Part shown: in pieces, positions 41,101-46,122 of the stretch | Layout of the letters: the number at the start of each line of letters is the position of its first letter | How positions within the stretch are numbered: the first letter of the stretch is position 1 | DNA from: Anisus vortex | Lineage: Eukaryota; Mollusca; Gastropoda; Planorbidae | DNA: 64,000 bases | NCBI GenBank assembly: GCA_949126835.1 | Contig: OX421497.1 | Span: forward strand, 42,554,226 to 42,618,225 | Direction of reading: 5' to 3' | Notes under the pieces: generated by a model | Seen by the model: only the letters and a program-made list of their open reading frames with translations | What the model was told of the DNA's origin: nothing | The model's database searches: none | Made by a program: the position numbers and the translations under genes

Positions 41101-42728
41101 TGAATACATCCACACTTGTGTTTGTTCAATTGATTATTGATGTGTTTTGAAAATTGTTTGTTTCTATGTCGTCATGTTATAATTTGGATGTCTTATTTTA
41201 TGCTATGTAAAAGCTAAATCAGCTGAGATTATAACATTTTTTTTTAAATATTCTTGATGTCATAATTGAGACATCATAATAATCATATAATAACTGAAAA
41301 TCATTAGTTAATGATACAGTGATCGGTTATAAATAAATTAAATTTTCTAAAGAATTATCTATCAATTATTAATCGGTTCCACTTATTTGGGTAATTCATA
41401 TCAATTCTGTGGGAATTGGTTATTGGTGGTAATAGTTTTATGGTCAACGTTGTACACACAATAATCATAATTGTAAATATTAATTGATAAATAAATGTTT
41501 AATTAATAATCATTGATACGATAATGTGATAAGGGATTCCATAATAGCGACTTTGTTATTAAGGGGATATGTAATATATGGTTCATTTTAATCTTTAAAA
41601 GATTGTCCAATAGTCAATTAAATCTTACGAATAGTTTGGGAATTCGGTTCATTTTATGGGTACTCTACAAAGAATTCCATACTTAACGCTGTCTGTAATT
41701 CCTTTGTGTCTTAAGGGGGGGCGAGTGTTACGAGTAGATTTATTTCCATATTATATTGGTTTTGTTATTATTAACTAAAGTTAAAATGAAATAATCTTAA
41801 ACCCGAAATGTTTCCGTGTTAGGAATAAAACATGCATATGTCTAGACACTACGTCATAGCGATAAAATACGTCATATGCACGAGGGTGGAATACCGTTTA
41901 GTTTAGTTCTAGTTTGGGCGCTAATGTGGAAGGACTGTTTTTGACGACTTTCTTAAAGATAGGATTACAGCTTAACTCATTATAGAAGAATCTCAACTGA
42001 TTAAGTTTCATTATATAATACTGGTACATGTATTCTGTGGTATTGTTATATTTTATCATCTCAACTTGTTGGAATAAAATTGTGTTCAATTTCAAACAGG
42101 ATTGTGGATTTCCTATATATTAAGGTACAGTTTATCTAAATCACTTTATACACAAAAGATTCATATCGCGACGAGTCAAATAAACATCAAATCTAATTCA
42201 ATAACATCAATATAAATTCTTATACAACCTTGTGAGATCCAAGATGGATATGAATCAAAATAATATATAATAATACATTACTAAAAATATCATCTAACGT
42301 CAGTAGCTGATTTCGCACGTGACAATATGAATATGTAGCTATATTGGTTTTGAAAAGTAAGTTTAACATATTTTTTATTGGTCAAAATAAAGAAAACAAA
42401 CCATGCATAAATTCAATATTATAAAAGAAAATCTTCATATGACATTTTTTTTTTTTTTTTTTTTTAAAGAAAGGATTAAAACCAATAAATGAATTTTTTT
42501 TTTTTTACTTTTCAGTATCTAAAGAGAGCAAGATTCACTCATGCTTTAGGAAGATATGGTGAGCCAGAGGAAGTGGCAGACTGCATTGCCTTTTTAGCCT
42601 CAGATCAGGCAAAGTTCATCACAGGGGCTAGCATCCCAGTGGACGGTGGACGACACGCCCTTTGCCCGAGCAGCCTGTCCCGGGAAGAAGGTGGGGTATC
42701 TGCCATGGCTCAGAGTGTGGATCTTTAA
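5927..42728 (+). CDS. Short-chain dehydrogenase/reductase (SDR), FabG-like, nine exons
   Basis: Spliced model: join(5927..5978, 30266..30399, 30990..31085, 31465..31550, 31925..32018, 33055..33124, 34691..34727, 35074..35137, 42516..42728). It encodes 281 residues, every intron is GT-AG, and the frame holds across all eight junctions. It is a classical SDR (Rossmann fold, NAD(P)(H)-dependent oxidoreductase). Visible motifs are the cofactor loop TGASSGIG (17-24), GD at 68-69, NNAG (96-99) and the tetrad N121, S148, Y161, K165 (YSLSK), then PG at 191-192 and a C-terminal VDGG. GRN after the second strand hints at NADP(H) but is not decisive. The start has a good context (A at -3, G at +4). A tail of about 24 residues follows the usual SDR end. 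The substrate cannot be told. The nearest label is 3-oxoacyl-ACP-reductase-like. No targeting signal is evident. Confidence 0.9.
5979..7032 (+). other. SDR intron 1, proximal part
   Basis: Intron 1 spans 5979-30265. This first kilobase is AT-rich, with a CT-repeat at 6580-6620 and a stretch near 6775-6825 (CAGGTTGGGAACCTCTGG) resembling one end of an hAT element. No partner end was found. Confidence 0.5.
7033..7530. repeat. Minisatellite of about 28 bp carrying CRE palindromes
   Basis: About 17 imperfect units built on GTGATTGATTGACGTCATAT plus ACGTCAGG. The palindrome TGACGTCA occurs perfectly at 7178, 7234, 7334, 7362, 7390 and 7418; other units carry AGACGTCA or TACGTCA. A larger period of 156 bp is visible: GATTGATAGGCCTAGACGTC recurs at 7131 and 7287. 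Confidence 0.92.
7826..8056 (-). mobile_element. tRNA-derived SINE
   Basis: On the minus strand it runs from a tRNA-like head with box-B-like GGTTCGAATCC through a core with CAGAGCTGG, AAGGCGGCTGTGCATAGTGC and GGCCACACAATCC to the tail TTCGGTCCGACGGG. Near full length. Confidence 0.8.
8219..8285. repeat. Poly-C tracts
   Basis: Two C-homopolymers (8219-8230 and 8269-8280) in a C/T-rich strand. Another lies at 8400-8413. Confidence 0.9.
8753..9081. repeat. 16-bp minisatellite
   Basis: About 20 copies of the unit CTGACACGGTTTATCA with variants (CACAG for CACGG, CGC for CAC). Two units near 9021-9040 lack the CACG portion. Confidence 0.93.
9521..9795 (-). mobile_element. tRNA-derived SINE, full length
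   Basis: The tail side begins AAGTACCCGTCGGACC and the tRNA-like head ends the element (box-B-like GAATTCGAAGCC at about 9750). It has the same core as the other SINE copies and is flanked at the tail by GTAAAGTAAAGTA. Confidence 0.85.
9815..9890 (-). mobile_element. LINE family A 3' tail
   Basis: The segment TTATACATTACAGCCGCTTCTTCTGTAAAG and the following TTGCG correspond on the minus strand to the conserved 3' UTR end of family A (CGCAATAATTTTCTTTA then GTCTGTAATATATAAG). Only the tail is present. Confidence 0.6.
9891..11364 (+). other. SDR intron 1 sequence without a recognised gene
   Basis: Holds homopolymer runs (A13 near 10529, T18 near 10771) and pyrimidine-rich sequence at 10680-10790. 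I see no coding segment. Confidence 0.5.
11365..11500 (+). mobile_element. LINE family A 3' end
   Basis: Reads [15 protein letters not shown] then [16 protein letters not shown] (about 11371-11472), followed by GACTCGGACCACGGATGA and ATATAAGATA. 5'-truncated. Confidence 0.75.
11501..12710 (+). other. SDR intron 1 sequence without a recognised gene
   Basis: Contains CT-rich tracts at 11980-12030 and 12180-12210 and C/G-rich sequence at 12060-12270 that leave frames open on both strands by composition alone. No gene is supported. Confidence 0.5.
12719..12939. mobile_element. hAT-type non-autonomous relic
   Basis: The left end CAGGCGTTGTCAACC and right end AAAGTTTGCCGACCCGCG are imperfect inverted hAT-like termini. 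The flanks ATATAACC (12711-12718) and ATATAACT (12940-12947) form an 8-bp target duplication with one mismatch. The 221-bp body includes a C-rich/A-rich tract and has no coding capacity. Confidence 0.6.
12948..15245 (+). other. SDR intron 1 sequence without a recognised gene
   Basis: AT-rich with A-runs (15079-15092, 15128-15144). A short stretch at 14330-14392 (GATTGTGTGGCCAGTGC) matches the SINE core in minus orientation and is probably a decayed SINE piece. Otherwise I see nothing in it. Confidence 0.45.
15254..15588. mobile_element. hAT MITE with perfect 8-bp target duplication
   Basis: Terminal inverted repeats CAGGTATGTCAAAC and GTTTGACACGCCTG bracket 335 bp. Immediately outside are identical 8-mers CTATAGAG at 15246-15253 and 15589-15596. 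Subterminal GCGGCCC/GGGCCGC stretches are typical of hAT ends. There is no transposase, so it was mobilised in trans. Confidence 0.88.
15597..16500 (+). other. SDR intron 1 sequence without a recognised gene
   Basis: AT-rich with no splice-bounded exon candidate and no recognised repeat apart from a short CA run near 15899-15915. Confidence 0.45.
16505..16610. repeat. Short tandem repeat, about 37 bp x 3
   Basis: Three imperfect copies of a unit with TTGATGAAGTCTCCATTGTC and AGTCAGCAC. The third copy is the most diverged. Confidence 0.85.
16640..16897 (-). mobile_element. tRNA-derived SINE, full length
   Basis: Tail AGTATCCCGTCGGACC, the shared core, and a tRNA-like head (box-B-like GGTTCGAATCC on the minus strand, at about 16842-16852) followed by box-A-like sequence near 16875-16885. 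Confidence 0.85.
17800..18138. repeat. Long poly-G and poly-C tracts
   Basis: A 21-nt G run at 17800-17820, a 19-nt C run at 18081-18099 and a 12-nt G run at 18127-18138, in purine/pyrimidine-asymmetric sequence. Confidence 0.9.
18139..19191 (+). other. SDR intron 1 sequence without a recognised gene
   Basis: AT-rich. ACAGTGGCTCCACCTTACG near 18252 resembles a pogo/Tigger-type end and CAGTGTTCCCCAAACATTT near 18769 an hAT-type end. Neither has a convincing partner. Confidence 0.4.
19194..19676. mobile_element. TA-flanked inverted-repeat element (Tc1/mariner-type MITE candidate)
   Basis: Ends CTCCCTTTCTTT and AAAGAAAGGGAG are exact inverted repeats, each flanked by TA (19192-19193 and 19677-19678). 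Weaker pairing continues inward. The body includes a run of GACA repeats near 19637-19652. The termini are low-complexity, so the pairing carries less weight than in the hAT case. Confidence 0.55.
20173..20378 (-). mobile_element. tRNA-derived SINE, lacking its head
   Basis: Tail AGCATCCCGTCGGACC and the complete core. It stops at ACCCGGGAACAGATCCTA before the tRNA-like head. Confidence 0.8.
20773..20975. repeat. TG-rich and (TCTA/TCTG)n microsatellites
   Basis: TG/TA-rich to about 20850, then TCTA/TCTG tetranucleotides to 20975. These create long open frames by composition alone. Confidence 0.92.
20990..23623 (+). other. SDR intron 1 sequence without a recognised gene
   Basis: Pyrimidine-rich at 21030-21290. 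A (TG)n lies at 21629-21644 and T-runs near 21812 and 23166. I see no gene. Confidence 0.45.
23624..23770. repeat. 17-bp minisatellite
   Basis: About eight copies of TGGTGCAATACTGCAAA with minor variants. Confidence 0.93.
23805..24065 (-). mobile_element. LINE family A 3' end
   Basis: The minus strand reads from GATAAACTTAAGGAC through the degenerate pol C-terminus (GCATCCGGGTATGACATGGG, where the family has GCATGGGATGGG) into the 3' UTR and the ATAAGATAAGATAA tail at 23805-23820. It shares the upstream portion with the copy at 3408. Confidence 0.7.
24066..24889 (+). other. SDR intron 1 sequence without a recognised gene
   Basis: A (CA)n run lies at 24443-24460. TAGTGGAACCCGAAGTTATA at 24689 resembles a pogo-type terminus without a partner. 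Confidence 0.4.
24890..25345. repeat. Minisatellite of about 40 bp (GATAGTGGAT-based)
   Basis: The main unit alternates AAGGAGATAGTGGATAAGAT and TTGGCGATAGTGGATAGTAT, with a 42-bp variant containing ATATATACG. A few units recur at 25441-25500 after a unique spacer. Long minus-strand frames here are only the repeat translated. Confidence 0.92.
25501..26580 (+). other. SDR intron 1 sequence without a recognised gene
   Basis: AT-rich, with a short duplicated GTTCTAGTAAAATAGCTGTG-type stretch near 26465-26525. Confidence 0.45.
26588..29219 (+). pseudogene. Defective LINE (family B): endonuclease plus truncated reverse transcriptase
   Basis: An EN/RT non-LTR retrotransposon in several frames. 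An apurinic-type endonuclease region runs from about 27055 (ASWNVRTMC) through VYAPTL (27409-27426) and [10 protein letters not shown] (27508-27535, across a frameshift) to the CDTDHSLV segment near 27778. The spacer and RT follow. [16 protein letters not shown] (28463-28510) and LLFADDAAL (28585-28611) are RT palm motifs. However, the part with the earlier palm motifs, including the first catalytic Asp, is absent: at about 28420 a region ending ELYATVNTV joins directly to [11 protein letters not shown]. The C-terminal part (28645-29217) is a clean open frame with [14 protein letters not shown] and GRIPKDLLY. It stops short of the zinc finger seen at 4740-5245. It is inert. Confidence 0.85.
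29387..29505. repeat. Short tandem repeat, about 32 bp
   Basis: Three to four imperfect copies built on TATCGCTCGCCCTACATCTC followed by ACATGACCTACA. Confidence 0.85.
29740..29830 (-). mobile_element. LINE family A 3' tail
   Basis: ATATATTACAGACGCTTCATC and TATAGTCTTGTATTTTTATT match the complement of the family A pol stop and 3' UTR. Confidence 0.6.
30266..30399 (+). CDS. SDR exon 2
   Basis: Residues 18-62: the rest of the TGASSGIG loop, the second beta strand and GRN. Acceptor TGTGTCCAG, donor AAAG|GTCGGT. It ends in phase 0. Confidence 0.92.
30507..30738 (+). mobile_element. tRNA-derived SINE, clearest tRNA-like head
   Basis: The head GGTGGCAGAGTGGCAGCG (box-A-like) and GGTTCAAATCC (box-B-like, near 30562) form a tRNA-like module. 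The shared core and the tail TCAACGGGATAC follow. It lies in SDR intron 2. Confidence 0.85.
30785..30870 (-). mobile_element. LINE family A pol C-terminus fragment
   Basis: The minus strand contains ATACAGAATGGGTTGCCTGA followed by GTCAGGAAAAC, the family A GLPEQTRK block, without its 3' UTR. Confidence 0.45.
30990..31085 (+). CDS. SDR exon 3
   Basis: Residues 63-94, with the adenine-ring Asp in GD (68-69) and LDIL leading into NNAG. Acceptor CATCTGAAG (weak tract), donor TTG|GTGAGA. Phase 0 at both ends. Confidence 0.88.
31465..31550 (+). CDS. SDR exon 4
   Basis: Residues 95-122 plus two bases of Arg123. Carries NNAG (96-99) and the structural/catalytic Asn121 (TNV). Acceptor TTTTTTCAG. 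Confidence 0.93.
31770..31875 (+). mobile_element. LINE family A 3' tail
   Basis: AATGCAAGACTAGACTCTGA, ACCACGGATGAGCGTAG, TTTTCTTTATAGAAGGAG and GTCTGTAATATATAAG in order, a nearly complete 3' UTR. It lies in SDR intron 4 close to the exon 5 acceptor. Confidence 0.75.
31925..32018 (+). CDS. SDR exon 5
   Basis: Residues 123-154, including NVSSING with catalytic Ser148. Acceptor CATTCCTCCTCAG, donor GCC|GTAAGG. Confidence 0.93.
32124..32168. repeat. (ATC)n microsatellite
   Basis: Perfect TCA/ATC trinucleotide run in SDR intron 5. Confidence 0.95.
33055..33124 (+). CDS. SDR exon 6
   Basis: Residues 155-177 plus one base of Asp178, with the catalytic YSLSK (Tyr161, Lys165). Acceptor GTGTTTTTCAG, donor TTAG|GTATGT. 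Confidence 0.94.
33653..33917. repeat. 24-bp minisatellite
   Basis: About 11 copies of a 24-bp unit beginning ACCATTCACCAGTCTAAACC and ending CAGC, in SDR intron 6. The length is a multiple of three and no frame used here contains a stop, so open frames exist on both strands. They are not genes. Confidence 0.95.
34089..34162. repeat. Duplicated intronic segment, copy 1
   Basis: About 74 bp nearly identical to 42367-42437. Both start ATATTTTTTATTGGTCAAAA and run to AAAAGAAAATCTTC. Copy 2 differs by a short deletion and a few substitutions. Confidence 0.85.
34691..34727 (+). CDS. SDR exon 7
   Basis: A 37-nt exon: rest of Asp178 to Val189 plus two bases of Asn190 ([10 protein letters not shown]). 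Acceptor TATGTACAG, donor TTAA|GTATGT. Confidence 0.88.
35074..35137 (+). CDS. SDR exon 8
   Basis: Rest of Asn190 to residue 211, with the conserved PG (191-192). Acceptor TGCTTCCAG, donor GCA|GTAAGT. The LTR retrotransposon begins 29 nt after this exon. Confidence 0.92.
35167..35765 (+). repeat. 5' LTR
   Basis: Begins TGTTACGAGTAG, ends CGCACGTGACA (TG...CA, with TGT/ACA inverted ends). Contains two ACGTCATA motifs and AATAAA motifs, which may act in transcription and 3'-end formation. Confidence 0.95.
35766..36046 (+). other. Leader of the LTR element, with candidate primer-binding site
   Basis: TGGGGGCTCAAGTCCTGG starts at 35772, six bases after the LTR, where a tRNA primer-binding site is expected; TGG pairs with a tRNA CCA end. 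The tRNA could not be identified by eye. The rest is AT-rich. The gag ATG follows at 36047 with A at -3 and G at +4. Confidence 0.6.
36047..40864 (+). CDS. Gag-Pol polyprotein, Gmr1-like (integrase before reverse transcriptase)
   Basis: A single uninterrupted frame of 1605 residues. Gag: SAP-like helix pair at about 27-60, a Lys/Glu-rich coiled coil at about 100-150, a capsid whose C-terminal part (about 245-330) reads like a SCAN domain, and a CX2CX4HX4C knuckle (382-395). Protease: LRDSGAD with DSG at 535-537. Integrase: HHCC zinc module at about 757-799 and a catalytic core Asp831, Asp890, Glu926 (the D,D-35-E spacing is exact). A GPY/F-like C-terminal module follows at about 1048-1085. 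[15 protein letters not shown] with Asp1280, then YLDD at 1340-1343. RNase H: Asp1489, EKE at 1529-1531, Asp1558, ending ETLSRM. No stop codon or frameshift separates Gag from Pol, so all products would come from one polyprotein cut by the protease. All catalytic residues I can check are intact. Family knowledge: Ty3/Gypsy-type sequences with copia-type order define Gmr1-like elements. Confidence 0.95.
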   Translation: MAEANLTLEQMNIFAITSEQLNSMSLTQLKEMANSLGIDITEVTPVRSKLIQDIKECLKRHGRMLEENTMNNEESVVLNVSETLKTDINNHDIKMNVNELSADIKFQLEMKKLEIQLQLQLEGKRIEAEKEKELEKERIASNERIELAKSRSSTHTMQETNNVELYKFKKHVPSMENIEIDEFFMVFERNSIDYKFPEDKKAVLLRSALTKGKALDVVLNLTPEECNDYELIKSRVLLSYVLTPEKYRKLYREYKKEPEISHVDFLRLEKKYLDRWLRSKNVNKDYEKLYNLILMEDFTEKIRTDIKVHLADRGIEIAEQAAVKADEYVIIHPHSHYFQNDRTSLRTQNSNTERKLRSTDDKSKQKADKQENSSFVQKRITCTFCKKDGHIKENCWSLHKEKRPIKNKNNVVLSHIAVQTETHRNKTAHKRIKTERKTSDVSHEEMAKHACPSCSKSEKVFEMKTEAIEHSSFNSKGSVTDEQSVNKTFTYGGSSVARNSVGRELPECMLSDVSEGYVSPIDNQARERKIKILRDSGADISLLLKNTVPTSKLTHTGQYALISTMAGTLTAPLHRIQLKSNYFTGSVIVGIVKKFPYRGISLLLGSDIAKNQVHPVLKETKDSVQCRNTENSVCVITRAMEKQQMTNESTKKPEPTPEIDLQATFMADVLGGHSSHTDQNNLSPRQLLILAQGKDPEIGKLKEEAKNEGELETMAAGYYLRDELLMRKWRGKENDDETCSEVHQIVVPNVYRKDILHMAHDSPYAGHLGIQKTFDRILPYFFWPGLRRDVTSFCRSCHVCQMVGKPNQTIPVAPLRPIPAFSEPFSHIIIDCVGPLPKTKAGHQYLFTIMCSATRFPEAIPLRSINADKISDALIGFFTRYGLPKTVQSDQGSNFTSKLFRQVLERLGIRHAVSSAYHPQSQGALERYHQTLKNMLRTFCFEHNDDWDRGIPFALFATREAVQESLGFSPFELVFGHTVRGPLKLLQETWLSSTEDTGLLTYVENFQNRLYNALKVVRSNLLQAQDKMKVYYDVNARTRIFQPGDKVLMLTPLSGQPLSAKFTGPYEVMAKLSEVNYLVKTPDRRKSQRVCHINMLKPYITREEQKVVASVNTVIKVGNNSPEIEREVAESKLQNTKALKNLNEKLAHLPDCEQSAIKGLINENIHLFGDVPSRTSVVKHDVILNENTKAIKQHPYRSNPIQLECIRKEVHYMLDNDIITPSSSDWSSPCVLVPKADGSMRFCVDYRKVNKVTKTDSYPIPRIDDLIDQVSNAKFVTKIDLLTAYFQIPLTERAQEISSFVTPDGLYKFKVMPFGMVNAPSTFQRLINTITQDIPKCHAYLDDIVVFSDDFKSHLDQLHLLFTKLTHSNLTINLTKSQFCHATIEYLGHMVGNGLVKPLNAKVKAIREFPVPETCKQLRSFLGMAGYYRRFCQNFSTIACPLTNLLKKNCTFKWSNECHQAFEKLKDVLSEAPVLVTPNYSKPFKITVDACDTGMGAVISQKGDDSLEHPISFYSQKFDKHQRNYSVIEKELLGLILALKHFDCYINGSPYPIDILTDHNPLVFLSRVKQNQRIIRWSLFLQAYNLNVLYLPGKQNVVAETLSRM
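40865..41725 (+). other. Long non-coding 3' region of the LTR element, ending in the polypurine tract
   Basis: 861 bp of AT-rich sequence with no open frame of note, and so no env. It ends in AAGGGGGGGCGAG (41713-41725), the expected plus-strand primer site immediately before the 3' LTR. The decayed relative at 1285-2058 has a similar segment. Confidence 0.8.
41726..42324 (+). repeat. 3' LTR
   Basis: Same length (599 bp) and, by eye, the same sequence as the 5' LTR. Followed by ATAT, matching the left flank. Confidence 0.95.
42367..42437. repeat. Duplicated intronic segment, copy 2
   Basis: Near-identical to 34089-34162. It lies in the short ancestral remainder of SDR intron 8 and is followed by a T19 run. 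Confidence 0.85.
42516..42728 (+). CDS. SDR exon 9 (terminal)
   Basis: Residues 212-281 and stop TAA. Contains [19 protein letters not shown] and the GASIPVDGG end of the SDR fold, then a tail of about 24 residues rich in Ser and Gly. Acceptor after a T-rich tract (ACTTTTCAG). Confidence 0.94.
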   Translation, partial: YLKRARFTHALGRYGEPEEVADCIAFLASDQAKFITGASIPVDGGRHALCPSSLSREEGGVSAMAQSVDL

Positions 42729-42984
42729 GTGAACAGGAGTCGAGATAGAGCAAGATTGTTTGGCCTGTTAGAACACCTTCATTTTTGTTGTTGTTGTTAC
42801 ACTGGTTGTTATCTTATGAGTGGGAGATATTGTGGTATTTAGTAAACATGACATGTTTAAACATGAACAATGTTAACAATTCAACCTGAGAGTCCAGCCC
42901 ATTTTAATTAAAGCCAGGCAGACATATTTCGGTATAACTTCCTTGAAATATTCCACACTGCTATAGTAATTATTTTTAGACCCA

Positions 42985-43055
42985 GACCAAATTTGAGCTT
43001 AGGACACAATAATTTTCTTTATAGAGGGAGTGTCTGTAATATATAAGATAAGAAA
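42985..43055 (+). mobile_element. LINE family A 3' tail
   Basis: CACAATAATTTTCTTTATAG, then GGGAGTGTCTGTAATATATA and AGATAAGA: the end of the family A 3' UTR, just downstream of the SDR stop. Confidence 0.7.
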
Positions 43056-45299
43056 AAAATATGTAGCAGTTGAAAAAAAGGAGAGAAATATTCTAGTGCT
43101 AGTTACACAATTAGGTTAAGAAAAGTATTAATAAGCTCAGTCGATCAGTCTCTGTATTTCAGTCAAAGGTCTACGAGAGAAAAGAAATGGCTTTTACTGT
43201 TTCACTTTGAGTTGTCTAGTGCTTTTGAGGGTTTCATCACATTATGCTACCATTTAACCATGTATTTTTTTTTCCCTTTTTTTCATAATCATCTTTTATG
43301 TTTTTAATGCTGTTTTTAAATTTTTGTATTATAAGCTTGATAATTTATTAATAATCATTGTTTTCTGCTTATAAACTGACAATTATGGCTGTTTGCTCTC
43401 CGTTTGACTTGTCATTTCCATTTATGGCATTGCATTCCTTATGTTTTGCAATTTGGCATTCCTTTCCAACAAGATAAGTTTATCTAAGCAAGGTAGGATG
43501 GTCTAATCTTTATTCCAGCTTCTTGCTGTTTATACAGAAAATTCACATTCAAAATTGTAAACAGTTTGTCTAAAAAAGAGATTGAAGCTTTCCAATATCT
43601 GAAACAAATGTTTAGAGCCAAATATTTTACAAAATTATTTTACAATTGCGTCCTTTTATTTCATCATTTAAAAAAAAAAAAGACTACAGCATCTATCAGT
43701 ATGATGTAGCTTTTTAAATTTGAAATCTTACCATTCCATTTTGTAATGTACAATTAAGGAGATTGGAGCAACAACAGTACTAAGTATGCAGTGTAAATAT
43801 ATATATTGAGCTATTGTGAAACCCGCAGTTTGGGTTTTGATTGGAGAATGATATTTGTGGGCTGTTTTTTTGTTTTTAAACCTTAATGTATGATTGTAAA
43901 GTTGAAATGTACACCTAAGTGCATATGTGGGGACTCAGCAGTTTGTTCAGTTTTGACATTTCAAACCTATTTGTTTCTATGAAACATAAACTTACATTAT
44001 CGACTATTATAATATATTTGAGTCATATTGCAGTGTAGTTTTATAAATTTTAATTCATTTTCATTTTTGCAAAAGCACTCATAATCATAATAAAATATAT
44101 AATTAAATGATAATAATCTAAATTGATACATGCATTTATAAAAGTCAAAATGTTATTGAAATTTTTTAATTTATATTTTTTTTTAAATGTCAATGAGCAG
44201 AACTGTTTTAAAAAAAAGTCATATTCATGATAATGATGGAATCCCTCTGTCCTTTTTTTATGCACCCATTGCAAAAATTTTAAAATAGACAGATATGATT
44301 ATTAAATTTTAATATACGGTATATATGTTTTAAAAACCTTTAGCCTTTAGAAACTTGTCGTCAAATGTGAATCTCTGAGGAAAGAGAAGGGACTGAGCAT
44401 GCTAAATGCAATAGCATGAAGAGATGTGTTCAATAAATGATCATTATTAAGCATCAGCAGTTCACTATTTTACTATTTCCTACTTCAGAGAAACAAAGAA
44501 GTCATTCTTGAGGTTCTCATTCAAATGAGAAAATAGAAAAAGGAATGTTAAAAAATACTTGTGCCAAGCGTGAAGACTTATAATTGTCCACCGGAGACAA
44601 TTATTGTAATTTAAATCCAAGTTGTGATTTATTTTTATTTAAATATTATATTTATGGCCAGCTGATACATCTCTTATATTATTTTTATGGCAATTTCAAA
44701 GACTATATAGATCAAGCAGAATGTAGAATCTCCTGATAAGAGAAAACTGGAAATGAACTGTATTTACACATATACTATATGATTCTATAGATTATAAATA
44801 CATTTAGGATGCATTAAAAAAACTTTCAATTGTGCAATCATAAAGTTCAAAAACACTAAAATTTCATTGAAATGTGTATATATTTTCCAAGAAGATTATT
44901 TAAAAGTGTATTTATTTATCTAGTAATTTTAGCCTACATGTTAGATTACATTTCTAGAGCCATTTGAGAGCCATTTGAGTACAAGATTATATTCTGTGCT
45001 CTTCTTATTATATAGTTGCAGAGATACAGAAAAATTATACTTCAGGAATATTTTTAGGTTGAGTTATTTTTTTTAAATAAATATTTTCAATTAGCTCAGC
45101 AACTAAATATTTAACAAATATAGGTCATATTTAAGCTTACTATGTCTTTATTTATTCATTTCATTTTTCATTTCATTTTTCATTTCATTTCAACTTCAAA
45201 AGAACAACATAGGAAATGTTTTTACTGGTAAATTAAACAATGATTAACCTAAAACTTGTTTTTGTTTTCTAATTTCATTTTGGTCAGTTATAACCAGAT
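43056..45299 (+). other. Downstream region of the SDR gene, no further gene seen
   Basis: AT-rich, probably 3' UTR in its first part. AATAAA motifs occur at 44093 and 44432; which is used cannot be decided. A 12-bp CATTTCATTTTT repeat lies at 45157-45195. Confidence 0.4.
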
Positions 45300-45390
45300 G
45301 GGCTGTGGGTGGTCTAGCAAGCAGCTCAGCATTTGATAGATATTCTTAAGGTCGCAGGGTCCAATCCTAGCCAATACCACACTTTTCCCT
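45300..45390 (+). mobile_element. Possible second tRNA-like SINE head
   Basis: GTGGGTGGTCTAGCAAGC and, about 50 nt later, GGGTCCAATCCTAGCC resemble box A and box B of a tRNA-derived SINE not related to the main family. Similar decayed arrangements occur near 45710-45785 and 49640-49715. Confidence 0.35.
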
Positions 45391-45925
45391 GAATCCAAAA
45401 AGTCTTTAGGTTTTGCTCAGATCTAATGGAGCCCTAACTCAATGAGGCTAAGTTATTGCTCTAATGGGGACCTAACTCAATGAAGCTACGTTATTTACGT
45501 GGTCACTCACTATATATGTATGGGATGATTGCCTTTTAAATGGTAGACCCAACTTTGTGCCATTGGCAAATATAAAAGTCGGTTACTTTGAAAGCTGGAT
45601 TGCTTACCTGTTGCCCAAATGTTCAGGACTTGAACTTGGACAAAACATGATTTCTGTCGGCTTGAGAAAAAAAGATAACTGACTGATGATTGTGGTTTCA
45701 CAATGCCATGGCCAGTGGGTCCTGCCTCCCTGCGGTTATAACTGTGGACTATCACATGATGATCCGGGCTCTATCCTTGCCACTGCAGGAGATTAGGGTA
45801 GGGGGCGTAGTAATGTTCTTAGAAGAAGGGTCTTCTATAACTTATAAGACAAATAACCTTTGCCCTGGTGAAACTCTCTTGCATGTGTTCTACAGACCAA
45901 TAAAAAAATAATACTTATACATTAT

Positions 45926-46122
45926 GCTGCCATGTGGCAGTGCGTTTGGCTGGCGTACCATAGGTACTGAGTTTGGATCCTAGTGAAGGCTAGGATTTTT
46001 CCCAGCGGTTGTGCATAGTGCTGGCCACACTATCACCTCATATGCCGTGGCCACAGAAACTGGTGAACGCTGCTTCACTGGACCTATAGGGATCAACTTG
46101 GTTTGACGGGTATTTTACTTTT
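45926..46122 (+). mobile_element. tRNA-derived SINE
   Basis: Degenerate head (GTGGCAGTGCG, GAGTTTGGATCC), then GTGCATAGTGCTGGCCACAC, GGTGAACGCTGCTTCAC and the tail TTGACGGGTATTTTACTTTT. The middle of the core is deleted. Confidence 0.8.

Larger units (their letters stand above)
35167..42324 (+). mobile_element. Complete Gmr1-like Ty3/Gypsy LTR retrotransposon
   Basis: 7158 bp: 599-bp LTR, 5' leader, one gag-pol frame, 0.86-kb non-coding 3' region, purine tract and 599-bp LTR. The flanking 4-mers ATAT (35163-35166 and 42325-42328) are a target duplication. The LTRs look identical by eye, and the 65-codon chance frame in each translates identically, so the insertion is recent. The polyprotein order is Gag, protease, integrase, RT, RNase H. 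No env frame is present. It sits in the last SDR intron in the same orientation as the host gene. Confidence 0.95.

Noticed and set aside
40865..41725. An env or third gene downstream of pol
   Set aside because: No open frame of useful length on the plus strand and no signal peptide or membrane segment.
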